Positions 1-7,400 of a stretch of 13,174 bases of DNA are shown piece after piece; position 1 is the first letter of the stretch, and every line of letters starts with the position of its first letter. A program made the translations under genes and the position numbers. The notes under the pieces are model-generated. The model was not told where the DNA came from. It made no database searches and was given only the letters and a program-made list of their open reading frames with translations. Source of the stretch: Pseudomonadota bacterium (lineage in GTDB: Bacteria; Pseudomonadota; Alphaproteobacteria; Rhizobiales; Hyphomicrobiaceae); NCBI GenBank assembly GCA_023426855.1, contig JAEZBU010000407.1:1-13174 (forward strand). Reading direction: 5' to 3'.

Positions 1-805
1 TGGTGGTGCGTTGGTCGACGTGATGCTGGATGCGATCGCGCATTTCGAGGAACGCTTGCGTGGCCTGACGAACCTCGCGGGCGCCGCGCGGGCGGATATC
101 GTCGGGTACGGGACGACCCTTGCCGAATGCGTCGGCGGCATCAGCGAGACGCAGGACGGGCCGGATCTGATTGCGCAGGAATAGAATGGCGACAGTCAGC
201 AAAACGATTGAGGTGCCGACCATCCACATCAGGAAGATATGCGAATTGGAGGCGTAGGTCTGCGTGCGCGTCGCGACGAAGCGCAAAATTGCGTCGTCCA
301 GTTTGACCTTGATTTCCACATGGCGAGAGTTGCCGACCGTATCGACCCAGAACGGTTGCTGCACCTGTTTGCGGATCTCATTCGATAGCGTGCGATCGAG
401 CAGGGAGAAGAACGGCTTGGGTTGCGCCGCCGGCAGATCTCCGGCCGGCAGCCGTTGCATCGACAGGTTAAGCTTGTCGCGCGCCATTTCGATCAGGCGG
501 CTGTATTCGTCTTCGTGCGGATAATAACGGTAAACGTCGATGATCGCAGCGATGTCACGGGCGGTTGCCTCAGACAAGCGGCGGGTCACGGCTTGCCAAT
601 GGCGCTCCATGAATACGAACGCGACGACGCTTTCCAGCAGCACGATCGGCGCGATGATGATGATCAGCGATCGCGCGTACAGGCCCTTGGGCACGAGACT
701 GCTTGCACCCGCAGCGGCGTTGGTCCTCAGCCATTCCGCGGCGGACTTGGCGCGGTTCCACCAGGTCGGTGCAATTTCGGGGGCGTTGTCGCGGGCGGCG
801 ACCAT
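1..805 (-). CDS. EnvZ-like membrane sensor histidine kinase, N-terminal part (cut by window edge)
   Basis: The frame is open from an ATG at 805-803 to the left edge, giving 268 residues. A cytoplasmic lead is followed by a first membrane segment (about residues 44-66, rich in L/I/V/A), a periplasmic domain of about 120 residues, a second membrane segment (about 189-210), and a HAMP domain (about 211-262) that begins with the typical N-Q-I-R-P-V start. The protein breaks off within a few residues of where the H-box of EnvZ-type kinases should lie, so the catalytic part is outside the window. The start lies 24 bases after the stop of the OmpR-type regulator, so the two are surely a cognate pair in one operon. 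The expected role is to sense a periplasmic or envelope signal and phosphorylate that regulator. The signal cannot be read from the sequence. Confidence 0.88.
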   Translation of the reverse strand, partial: MVAARDNAPEIAPTWWNRAKSAAEWLRTNAAAGASSLVPKGLYARSLIIIIAPIVLLESVVAFVFMERHWQAVTRRLSEATARDIAAIIDVYRYYPHEDEYSRLIEMARDKLNLSMQRLPAGDLPAAQPKPFFSLLDRTLSNEIRKQVQQPFWVDTVGNSRHVEIKVKLDDAILRFVATRTQTYASNSHIFLMWMVGTSIVLLTVAILFLRNQIRPVLRLADAADAFGKGRPVPDDIRPRGAREVRQATQAFLEMRDRIQHHVDQRTT

Positions 806-829
806 GCGTGTTCTGCCTGCTTCCGGCTG

Positions 830-1546
830 CTAGTCGGCGTAGAGAATGTAGCCTTTGCTGCGGACAGTCTGCAGATAGACGGGATTGGAGGGATCAACCT
901 CGATTTTCCGGCGCAGACGATTGATCTGGACGTCGATGGCACGTTCGCTGCCGGTGGAGTCGTCGCTGGCCAGTTCGTGACGGGCGATGGCAATGCCGGG
1001 GCGCTGGGCGAACAGGCGCAGCAGATCGCGCTCGCGTTCGGTCAGCTTGATCGTTTCGTCGCCGCGCTTGAGCTCGCCGCGTGCGATATAGAACACGAAC
1101 TCGCCCATGCGGACTTCATCGTGGTTTGATTGCAGGGCGCGGCCACGGCGCAGGATGTTCTTGACCCGCAGCACCAGCTCGCGCGGCTCAAACGGTTTCG
1201 GCAGGTAATCATCGACGCCGGCTTCCAGGCCCTCGATGCGATCCTCTGGTTCCGAGCGTGCCGTCAGCATGCAGATCGGCACTTCCGAGGTGGATTTGAG
1301 ATAGCGTGCGAGATCGAGCCCGCTCTCGCCGGGCATCATGACGTCGAGGATGACGAGATCGAAGCGCAGCCCGCGCATGGCCGCACGCGCCGCCGTGGTG
1401 TCGCCAGCCGGGGTTACGCGAAAGCCATGCTCGGACAGATACCGCGAGAGAAGGTCGCGGATGCGCTGGTCGTCATCGACGATGAGCACATGTGGTGCGT
1501 CGTCAGGCGGACAATCGCGGCGCTGCGATGCCTCCACGTCGGTCAT
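830..1546 (-). CDS. OmpR-family response regulator (PetR-like)
   Basis: A 238-residue two-domain response regulator. The receiver domain (about residues 18-135) has the acidic cluster D24-D25-D26, phospho-acceptor D68 in the LDVMMP motif, the switch threonine T95 and lysine K117 before a proline. The C-terminal OmpR/PhoB winged helix (about 145-238) keeps the LTERERDLL, DVQINRLRRKIE and VRSKGYIL blocks. Translation should be efficient: GGGAGGGG lies just before the ATG and overlaps the end of the upstream MarR gene, whose stop is only two bases away. It is therefore co-translated with the MarR protein, with the sensor kinase following. The MarR plus OmpR arrangement matches the petP-petR pair of Rhodobacter capsulatus. 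The family call is secure; the PetR name is only a likeness. Confidence 0.93.
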   Translation of the reverse strand: MTDVEASQRRDCPPDDAPHVLIVDDDQRIRDLLSRYLSEHGFRVTPAGDTTAARAAMRGLRFDLVILDVMMPGESGLDLARYLKSTSEVPICMLTARSEPEDRIEGLEAGVDDYLPKPFEPRELVLRVKNILRRGRALQSNHDEVRMGEFVFYIARGELKRGDETIKLTERERDLLRLFAQRPGIAIARHELASDDSTGSERAIDVQINRLRRKIEVDPSNPVYLQTVRSKGYILYAD

Positions 1547-1548
1547 GT

Positions 1549-2118
1549 CTACCCCTCCCTGTCGGACGCCCCGTCGTTGACGGTGCTGGTCAGCAGCCTC
1601 TCGATCCGCGGCCGTTCCGGTTCGGCAATCAAGCTGGCGAGGAACTGCCGTGCGATCGGTCCGGCGTCTGTGCCAAGCGTATCAAGTATCCCGGCTATGC
1701 GGTTGACCTGCAACGCGACCAGTCTATCGGCCAGCGTGGCACCTTTTTGTGTCAGGAACAGGAGGCGTTCACGTCTGTCGGTTTCGCCAGCCTGTTGAAG
1801 AACATAGCCCTCGTCCACGAGTTGTTTGAGGACGCGGGCCAGACTCTGCTTGGTAATTTTGAGGATATCAAGGAGATCAGCGACCCTGAGGCCAGGGCGC
1901 CGGTTGACGAAATGCAGGACCCGATGGTGGGCGCGGCCAAAGCCGAACTCGGCCAGCATGGCATCCGCCTCGCCGGTAAAGTCGCGGTAGGCGAAGAAGA
2001 TCAGTTCGACATACTCGACCAACCCGTCGCGGCTGGCCGATTGCGCGTGCTGTCCATCGCTGTCGCTGCCCGCCGCTGGCTGCGTGCGTGCAGGAGATCC
2101 GGCATATATGTCAGTCAT
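1549..2118 (-). CDS. MarR-family transcriptional regulator (PetP-like)
   Basis: A 189-residue protein with a poorly conserved hydrophilic N-terminus (about 1-30), then the MarR fold: a dimerisation helix (33-56), the winged helix-turn-helix with recognition helix around residues 88-106 (ITKQSLARVLKQLVDEGYV), and a wing with the family signature DRRERLLFLT (about 114-123). It heads the leftward operon with an OmpR-type regulator two bases downstream and a sensor kinase after that. No Shine-Dalgarno sequence precedes this ATG; the bases before it are CCTCCT-like, the opposite of a ribosome binding site, so the message may be leaderless. In the Rhodobacter petP-petR system the MarR protein is thought to work together with the response regulator; whether that holds here is inference. 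The ligand is unknown. Confidence 0.9.
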   Translation of the reverse strand: MTDIYAGSPARTQPAAGSDSDGQHAQSASRDGLVEYVELIFFAYRDFTGEADAMLAEFGFGRAHHRVLHFVNRRPGLRVADLLDILKITKQSLARVLKQLVDEGYVLQQAGETDRRERLLFLTQKGATLADRLVALQVNRIAGILDTLGTDAGPIARQFLASLIAEPERPRIERLLTSTVNDGASDREG

Positions 2119-2154
2119 GTTGACTTATTAGGAGGCCATTGTTACCCGTGGCAA
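2113..2154 (-). promoter_or_regulatory. Candidate leaderless promoter and small inverted repeat at the MarR gene start
   Basis: Read leftward, TTGCCA (2154-2149), an 18-base spacer and TAATAA (2130-2125) make a weak sigma-70-like promoter whose start point would fall at or beside the ATG of the MarR gene. That fits the missing ribosome binding site. A perfect 5-base inverted repeat with a 3-base centre (AGTCA-ACA-TGACT, 2113-2125) straddles the start codon and could be an autoregulatory site, as many MarR proteins bind short palindromes at their own promoter. Such short arms can arise by chance. Confidence 0.3.
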
Positions 2155-2271
2155 GTGCCTTCGTGCACCGGATTGCGAGACATCGCTGCCCGCGACCGGC
2201 CGGATTGTGTTCGATCCGACCCAAACGTGGCGTGACGGATTTCGCCGAACAATAATAACTCTGGCTGCTCC

Positions 2272-2277
2272 AAGGAG
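2272..2277 (+). promoter_or_regulatory. Ribosome binding site of ilvE
   Basis: AAGGAG lies six bases before the ATG at 2284. An in-frame GTG at 2281 would leave only three bases, too few for good initiation, so the site decides in favour of the ATG. Confidence 0.8.
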
Positions 2278-2283
2278 AGTGTG

Positions 2284-3165
2284 ATGGCCGCTGCGCTCGT
2301 CCCGTATCATGACCGCGATGGGTTTATCTGGATGGACGGCAAGTTGGTGCCGTGGCGCGAGGCGACGCTGCACGTCCTGACCCACGGGCTGCACTATGCC
2401 AGCGCGGTTTTCGAAGGTGAGCGTGCTTACGGCGGCGAGATCTTCAAGCTGACCGAGCACAGCGAGCGTCTGTCACAAGGCGGCCGCGATATGGATTTCG
2501 AAATTCCCTTCACCGTGGCCGAGATCGATGCTGCCTGCCGTGAAGTGGTGAAGGCGAACAATCTGGTCGATTGCTATGTGCGCCCGATCGCGTGGCGCGG
2601 CAGCGAGCAGATGGGCGTGTCGGCGCAGCAGGCCAAGATCCATCTGTCGGTCGCGGCCTGGGACTGGGGTTCCTACTTCGACCCGGCGGAGCGCCTGCGC
2701 GGCATCCGCATCACCAACGCGCAATTCCGCCGCCCTGACCCGCGCACCGCGCCGGCCAAGACCAAGGCCGCGGGCTTGTACATGATCTGCACCCTTGAAA
2801 AGCATCGCGCCGAACGCGCCGGCTATGCCGATGCGCTGATGCTCGACTGGCGCGGCCATGTCGCTGAATGCACAGGCGCGAACATCTTCTTCATCAAGGA
2901 TGGCGTACTGCACACGCCGACGCCGGACTGTTTCCTCGACGGCATCACGCGGCGCACCGTGATCGGTCTTGCCAAGAAGCGCGGCATCGCGGTCAACGAG
3001 CGCACGATCATGCCGGAAGAGCTGAGCACGTTCTCCGAATGCTTCATTGTCGGCACGGCGGCAGAAGTGACGCCGGTACGTGAGATCGGTGAGCACAACT
3101 ATCAGCCCGGCCGCATCTGCGAGACCCTGCTGAACGACTACATGGCCGAAGTGCAGCCGAAGTAG
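2284..3165 (+). CDS. ilvE: Branched-chain amino acid aminotransferase (class IV, PLP-dependent)
   Basis: A 293-residue cytosolic enzyme, the normal length for bacterial IlvE. It transfers the amino group between glutamate and the 2-keto acids of leucine, isoleucine and valine, the last step of their synthesis and the first of their breakdown. Visible marks are the HGLHYASAVFEGERAY block near residues 34-49 (the FEGxRAY motif of BCATs), the PLP lysine K161 in the TKAAGLY block, a conserved glutamate E195 in AECTGANIFF, and the C-terminal GTAAEVTPV loop (about 257-265), which binds the cofactor phosphate and substrate carboxylate. It stands alone, diverging from the MarR gene and ending at a hairpin terminator, not in an ilv biosynthetic cluster. 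A D-amino acid transaminase or aminodeoxychorismate lyase is the alternative in this fold class, but the motifs favour BCAT. Confidence 0.93.
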   Translation: MAAALVPYHDRDGFIWMDGKLVPWREATLHVLTHGLHYASAVFEGERAYGGEIFKLTEHSERLSQGGRDMDFEIPFTVAEIDAACREVVKANNLVDCYVRPIAWRGSEQMGVSAQQAKIHLSVAAWDWGSYFDPAERLRGIRITNAQFRRPDPRTAPAKTKAAGLYMICTLEKHRAERAGYADALMLDWRGHVAECTGANIFFIKDGVLHTPTPDCFLDGITRRTVIGLAKKRGIAVNERTIMPEELSTFSECFIVGTAAEVTPVREIGEHNYQPGRICETLLNDYMAEVQPK

Positions 3166-3207
3166 TCGGCGCCCGGCACCACCAGATCCACCAGATCAGG
3201 CTGGTTT

Positions 3208-3246
3208 GCAAAACCCGGATCGCTTCGCGCGGTCCGGGTTTTTTGC
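3208..3246. terminator. Rho-independent terminator, probably bidirectional
   Basis: The arms AAACCCGGA (3211-3219) and TCCGGGTTT (3233-3241) pair perfectly around a 13-base loop and run on into further T residues (3242-3244). On the other strand the same hairpin is followed by TTTTGC, so it can also end leftward transcripts. It lies 43 bases after ilvE and 26 bases before the end of the leftward DUF5985 gene, which suits a shared terminator between convergent operons. Confidence 0.88.
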
Positions 3247-3271
3247 TGCTTTGGTTTTCGGGAAGGACCAA

Positions 3272-3535
3272 CTATCCGCGGCGATAGTCGCGGTTCTTAT
3301 CGATGATGGCGATCAGTATCAGCCCGAACGTCACGAGCCGCGCGACGTAGTAATATGGCTGCTGCTCGTCGGATACATCACTCATGCCGAGCGCAACGCG
3401 CGTCACGCAATCCAGGCCGAAGGCGCAGGCGAACAGCAGGAAAAACCTGTCGTGTGTCCGCCACCAGAATTTAATGAAGAACAGCGCGGCCACGAAAGAT
3501 GCCATGGCCACCGCACCCATCAGCGTATCCGCCAT
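3272..3535 (-). CDS. Small three-helix membrane protein, DUF5985-like (second copy of a pair)
   Basis: An 87-residue protein that is nearly all membrane. Helices lie at about residues 5-24, 30-49 and 64-79. Between the first two is FWWRTHDRFF, and the C-terminus carries RLVTFGLILIAIIDKNR, ending in basic residues. From memory this matches the DUF5985 family (FW-R-x-R-D-R-L-F and R-L-x-x-F-x-L-I-x-x-A-I-x-D-K-N-R patterns). No function is known to me. A GGAG site lies six bases before the ATG, and the gene starts three bases after the stop of the sister membrane gene, so the two are co-translated. It is the last gene of a three-gene leftward operon. Its position beside a kinase operon suggests, without proof, a membrane or signalling role. 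Confidence 0.82.
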   Translation of the reverse strand: MADTLMGAVAMASFVAALFFIKFWWRTHDRFFLLFACAFGLDCVTRVALGMSDVSDEQQPYYYVARLVTFGLILIAIIDKNRDYRRG

Positions 3536-3538
3536 GTT

Positions 3539-3793
3539 TTACTCCGCGTCCCAGATAAGACCGTAGAGAAGAACTGACATCGCGGCCAACGCGATGCCCG
3601 TGCGCCAGACCTGCAGGTCATGGACGACGACCAATTTGTCGAACACCAGGAGCAGGTTGCTGACGGTCAAACCTGCAAAGCAAAGTCCGCTCCATAGCAG
3701 AAGCCGATAACTACTTCGCACATAGGCCTGCAACAGCAGCACGGTACACAGAAACGCCGTGAGCGCGCAGAATGTGTACGTAACAACCGCCAT
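3539..3793 (-). CDS. Small three-helix membrane protein, DUF5985-like (first copy of a pair)
   Basis: An 84-residue membrane protein with helices at about residues 3-23, 29-50 and 63-81. Its most telling blocks are the CALTAFLCTVLLLQAY start, LLLWSGLCFAGLTVSNLLL in the middle and VLLYGLIW at the end, which from memory are typical of one of two DUF5985 subtypes; the gene downstream is the other subtype. A GGGAG site precedes the ATG, and the start lies three bases after the stop of the winged-helix-like gene. Two different subtypes side by side suggest a hetero-oligomer in the inner membrane (inference). Confidence 0.82.
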   Translation of the reverse strand: MAVVTYTFCALTAFLCTVLLLQAYVRSSYRLLLWSGLCFAGLTVSNLLLVFDKLVVVHDLQVWRTGIALAAMSVLLYGLIWDAE

Positions 3794-3796
3794 GCG

Positions 3797-4174
3797 TTAG
3801 CTCCCCCGCTTCAATTTGAAAGCGTCGGCAAACTGATTGATCCGGTCTGGCTTGCTATGCACCAGCCTGGTCACCGGAATGAGGTGGCGGGAATAAAGCT
3901 CGATAAGTTTGTCGATTAGGCGTTCGACGTTCGGATCGGCGCATTCGAAGCGATAGCCTTCGGCGCCCGATACCACGAAACCGTTGGAGGACAACTTGGC
4001 AAGCAGTTCAGTCGCTTCATCGGGCTGAACGTATAGTCTGTGGGCGGCGCTCGCCGTATCCCAGGATCGTGCGCGGTTCTGGCGCAGAAGTATCAGCGCT
4101 TCCAGCTGGGCGATCGAGTCAATGTACTTGTCGATGAACTCTCGCACCTCCTCGGGAATGAGGTGATCTGCCAT
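3797..4174 (-). CDS. Small winged-helix-like protein of unknown function, partner of the DUF5985 pair
   Basis: A 125-residue protein whose core (about residues 18-76) reads like a winged helix: IDSIAQLEALILLRQ as helix 1, then WDTASAAHRLYVQPDEATELLAKLSSNGFVVSG as a helix-turn-helix and strand, then a short wing (GYRFE). A second helix block (IDKLIELYSRHLIPVTRLVHSKPD) and a basic end ending FADAFKLKRGS follow. A start 18 codons upstream (ATG at 4228) is also open, but a GGGGGAAGG ribosome site lies directly before the ATG at 4174, so the shorter form is chosen. It could bind DNA, or the winged helix could serve protein contact only. It heads the three-gene operon and is divergent from the multi-HAMP kinase. 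I know of no assigned function. Confidence 0.8.
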   Translation of the reverse strand: MADHLIPEEVREFIDKYIDSIAQLEALILLRQNRARSWDTASAAHRLYVQPDEATELLAKLSSNGFVVSGAEGYRFECADPNVERLIDKLIELYSRHLIPVTRLVHSKPDRINQFADAFKLKRGS

Positions 4175-4270
4175 CCTTCCCCCTAGTTGGCAATCTCCGG
4201 TTGCTGCGCAGTTATCATGCTGAGCCACGCATTACAACCTCGCGGGGCAATACACTTTTCTCGTTTTCCC

Positions 4271-4295
4271 GGAACCGATCAGCGGGTTGCGCGTT
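4271..4295 (+). promoter_or_regulatory. EcfG-type (general stress sigma factor) promoter upstream of the kinase operon
   Basis: GGAAC (4271-4275), a spacer of exactly 16 bases and CGTT (4292-4295) fit the published alphaproteobacterial EcfG consensus (GGAAC-N16/17-CGTT). It points rightward into the multi-HAMP kinase and implies a leader of about 170-180 bases. No matching motif on the opposite strand was found for the leftward operon. The rest of the 306-base divergent region (4175-4480) shows no ORF, RNA gene or strong hairpin that I could support. Chance matches to this nine-base pattern do occur, but its position in a short intergenic region and correct direction favour it. Confidence 0.6.
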
Positions 4296-4480
4296 AGTCG
4301 CCGAGGGATCAGGGATTGGGGGACACAATTCACGCATCGATTGAGTTTTCCGCTCACTGCCCCTTTTGACGTGTGTTGGTTCGCGTCCCCTGCGATCCCG
4401 CTGAAGTCGAGGCAACGAGCGTTTGCACGCGTTTCGGCCGTGAAAGTCATTGAGCTGTCGTTTGCCGAGTGAGTGAGTTG

Positions 4481-7400
4481 ATGCCTTCAGAAGACGTTGC
4501 GACCAACGTAAACGCGCAAGTCGACGCCAAGTCCGTGGAGTCATCTGCGGCGCTCAACGGTTCTTCTCACCACCCCTACGAATTGCGGCAACTGCTCGAT
4601 GCGCTTCAGGCCGTTCGCGCGGGCAATTTTGCGGTTCGTCTGCCGTCCGATTGGCCTGATCTGATGGGACGCGTCGCCGACAGCTTCAACGATATCGTTG
4701 CCTGCAACCAACGTATGGCGCAGCAGCTTGAAATCGTCGGGCAGACAGTTGGCCGCGATGGTCAAACCCGCCAGCGCGTGCGCTTGGGCTCGGCCAATGG
4801 TTCGTGGGCGGGCATGGAATCGTCCGTCAACACACTGATCGATGATCTGCTATGGCCGACCACCGAAGCCACGCGCGCCATCGAGGCCGTCGCGCAAGGC
4901 AACCTGCTGCAGACCATGCGGCTCGATGTCGATGGGCGGCCGCTACGGGGAGAGTTCCTGCGCTCGGCCAACATCGTCAACTCGATGATCAAGCAGCTCG
5001 GCATCTTCACGTCAGAAGTGACCCGCGTTGCCCGCGAAGTCGGCACCGACGGCAAACTTGGCGGCCAAGCGCAAATCAGCGAAGTGACGGGGGTCTGGAA
5101 GGAGCTGACCGATAGCGTCAACTCGATGGCGAGTAATCTTACCGGCCAGGTCCGCAATATCGCCGAAGTCACGATCGCGGTCGCCAATGGCGATTTGTCG
5201 AAGAAGATCACCGTCGACGTACGCGGCGAAATCCTGCTGTTGAAAGAGGCCATCAACACGATGGTCGATCAGTTGCGCTCGTTCGCGGCGGAAGTCACGC
5301 GCGTTGCCCGTGAGGTCGGTACCGAAGGCAGGCTTGGTGGTCAGGCCGTGGTGCCGGGCGTCGCGGGCACCTGGAAGGACCTGACCGACAACGTCAACCT
5401 GCTGGCCGCCAACCTGACCACCCAGGTGCGTAACATCGCCGAAGTGACGACCGCGGTGGCGCGTGGAGACCTGTCGCGCAAGATCACTGTCGATGTCCAA
5501 GGTGAAATCCTGGAGCTGAAGAACACCATCAACACGATGGTGGACCAGCTCAACGCGTTCGCCTCCGAGGTGACGCGTGTTGCCCGCGAAGTCGGAACCG
5601 AAGGTCGGCTCGGTGGCCAGGCTAATGTGCCAGGCGCCGGCGGGACCTGGAAGGATCTGACCGACAACGTCAACTCGATGGCGTCGAACCTGACCGCCCA
5701 GGTGCGCAACATTGCCGACGTGGCGACTGCGATCGCCGGCGGTGACCTGTCGCGCAAGATCACCGTCAACGTCAGCGGCGAGATTTTGCAGCTCAAGGAA
5801 ACCATCAACACGATGGTGGACCAGCTCAACGCATTCGCGTCCGAGGTCACGCGCGTGGCGCGCGAGGTCGGCACCGAGGGTCGTCTCGGCGGTCAGGCCA
5901 ATGTGCCGGGTGCGGACGGAACGTGGAAGGATCTGACCGACAACGTCAACTCGATGGCGTCGAACCTGACGGCACAGGTGCGCAATATCGCTGAGGTTTC
6001 GACGGCCATCGCCAACGGCGATCTGTCCAAGAAGATCGACGTCGACGTGCGCGGCGAGGTGTTGGAGCTGAAGCAGACCATCAACACGATGGTGGATCAG
6101 CTCAATGGCTTCGCTTCGGAAGTGACGCGCGTGGCGCGCGAGGTCGGCACCGAAGGTAAGCTCGGTGGTCAGGCCATGGTGCGCGGTGTCGATGGCATCT
6201 GGAAAGACCTGACAGACAACGTCAACCTGCTGGCCGCCAACCTGACCACCCAGGTCCGTAACATCGCCGAGGTCACGACAGCGGTTGCGCGCGGAGACCT
6301 GTCGCGCAAAATCACTGTCGATGTGCGCGGCGAAATCCTGGAGCTGAAAGACACCATCAACACGATGGTGGACCAGCTCAATGCGTTCGCTTCGGAAGTG
6401 ACGCGTGTCGCGCGAGAGGTCGGTACCGACGGCAAGCTCGGCGGTCAGGCACAGGTTCCGGAAGTTGCCGGTACGTGGAAGGATCTCACCGACAGCGTCA
6501 ACTTCATGGCCTCGAACCTGACCGCCCAGGTGCGCAACATCGCCGAGGTCGCGACCGCGATCGCAGGCGGCGACCTGTCCAAGAAGATCACCGTGGACGT
6601 ACGGGGCGAGATCCTTCTGCTGAAGGAAACGCTGAACACCATGGTCGAGCAGTTGCGCTCGTTCGCGGCGGAAGTGACGCGCGTGGCGCGTGAGGTCGGC
6701 ACCGAAGGCCGGCTTGGTGGTCAGGCGGTGGTCCCAGGCGTCGCGGGTACGTGGAAAGACCTCACCGATGGCGTCAACTCGATGGCGACCAACCTGACCG
6801 ATCAGGTGCGCAACATCGCCGAGGTGACGACGGCGGTGGCGCGCGGAGACCTGTCGCGCAAGATCACCGTCGATGTGAAGGGCGAGATATTGGAGCTGAA
6901 GGACACCATCAACACGATGGTGGATCAGCTCAATGCGTTTGCCTCGGAAGTGACGCGTGTCGCGCGCGAAGTCGGCACGGAAGGCCGGCTCGGCGGACAG
7001 GCGCGCGTTCCTGGCGTCGCGGGCACCTGGAAAGACCTGACCGACACCGTCAACGTCATGGCGGTCAATCTCACCGAACAGGTGCGCGGTATCGTCAAGG
7101 TGGTGACGGCCGTCGCGAACGGCGACCTCAAGCAGAACCTGACCGTGCGTGCGATGGGCGAGGTCGCGGCGCTCGCCGACACCATCAACAACATGACCTA
7201 TACGCTGGCCACGTTCGCCGATCAGGTGACGACGGTGGCGCGCGAGGTTGGCGTCGAAGGACGCCTCGGCGGCCAGGCCAACGTTCCGGGCGCATCGGGC
7301 ACCTGGAAGGCGCTGACCGGCAACGTCAACCTGCTGGCAGAGAATCTGACCAATCAGGTGCGCGCCATTGCTGAGGTCGCCACGGCGGTGACACAGGGCG

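Noticed and set aside
422..1798. Plus-strand open frames over the MarR-OmpR-EnvZ operon
   Set aside because: They lie antisense to three well-recognised genes, and their products have no domain marks and odd composition.
2473..3096. A 207-codon minus-strand frame inside ilvE
   Set aside because: It is antisense to a clear aminotransferase; the product is Arg/Ala/His-rich without motifs.
4287..4472. A 61-codon plus-strand frame (TTG start) in the divergent region before the multi-HAMP kinase
   Set aside because: The start is TTG, there is no ribosome site, and it would begin upstream of or at the inferred transcript start. It is better read as leader DNA behind the EcfG promoter.
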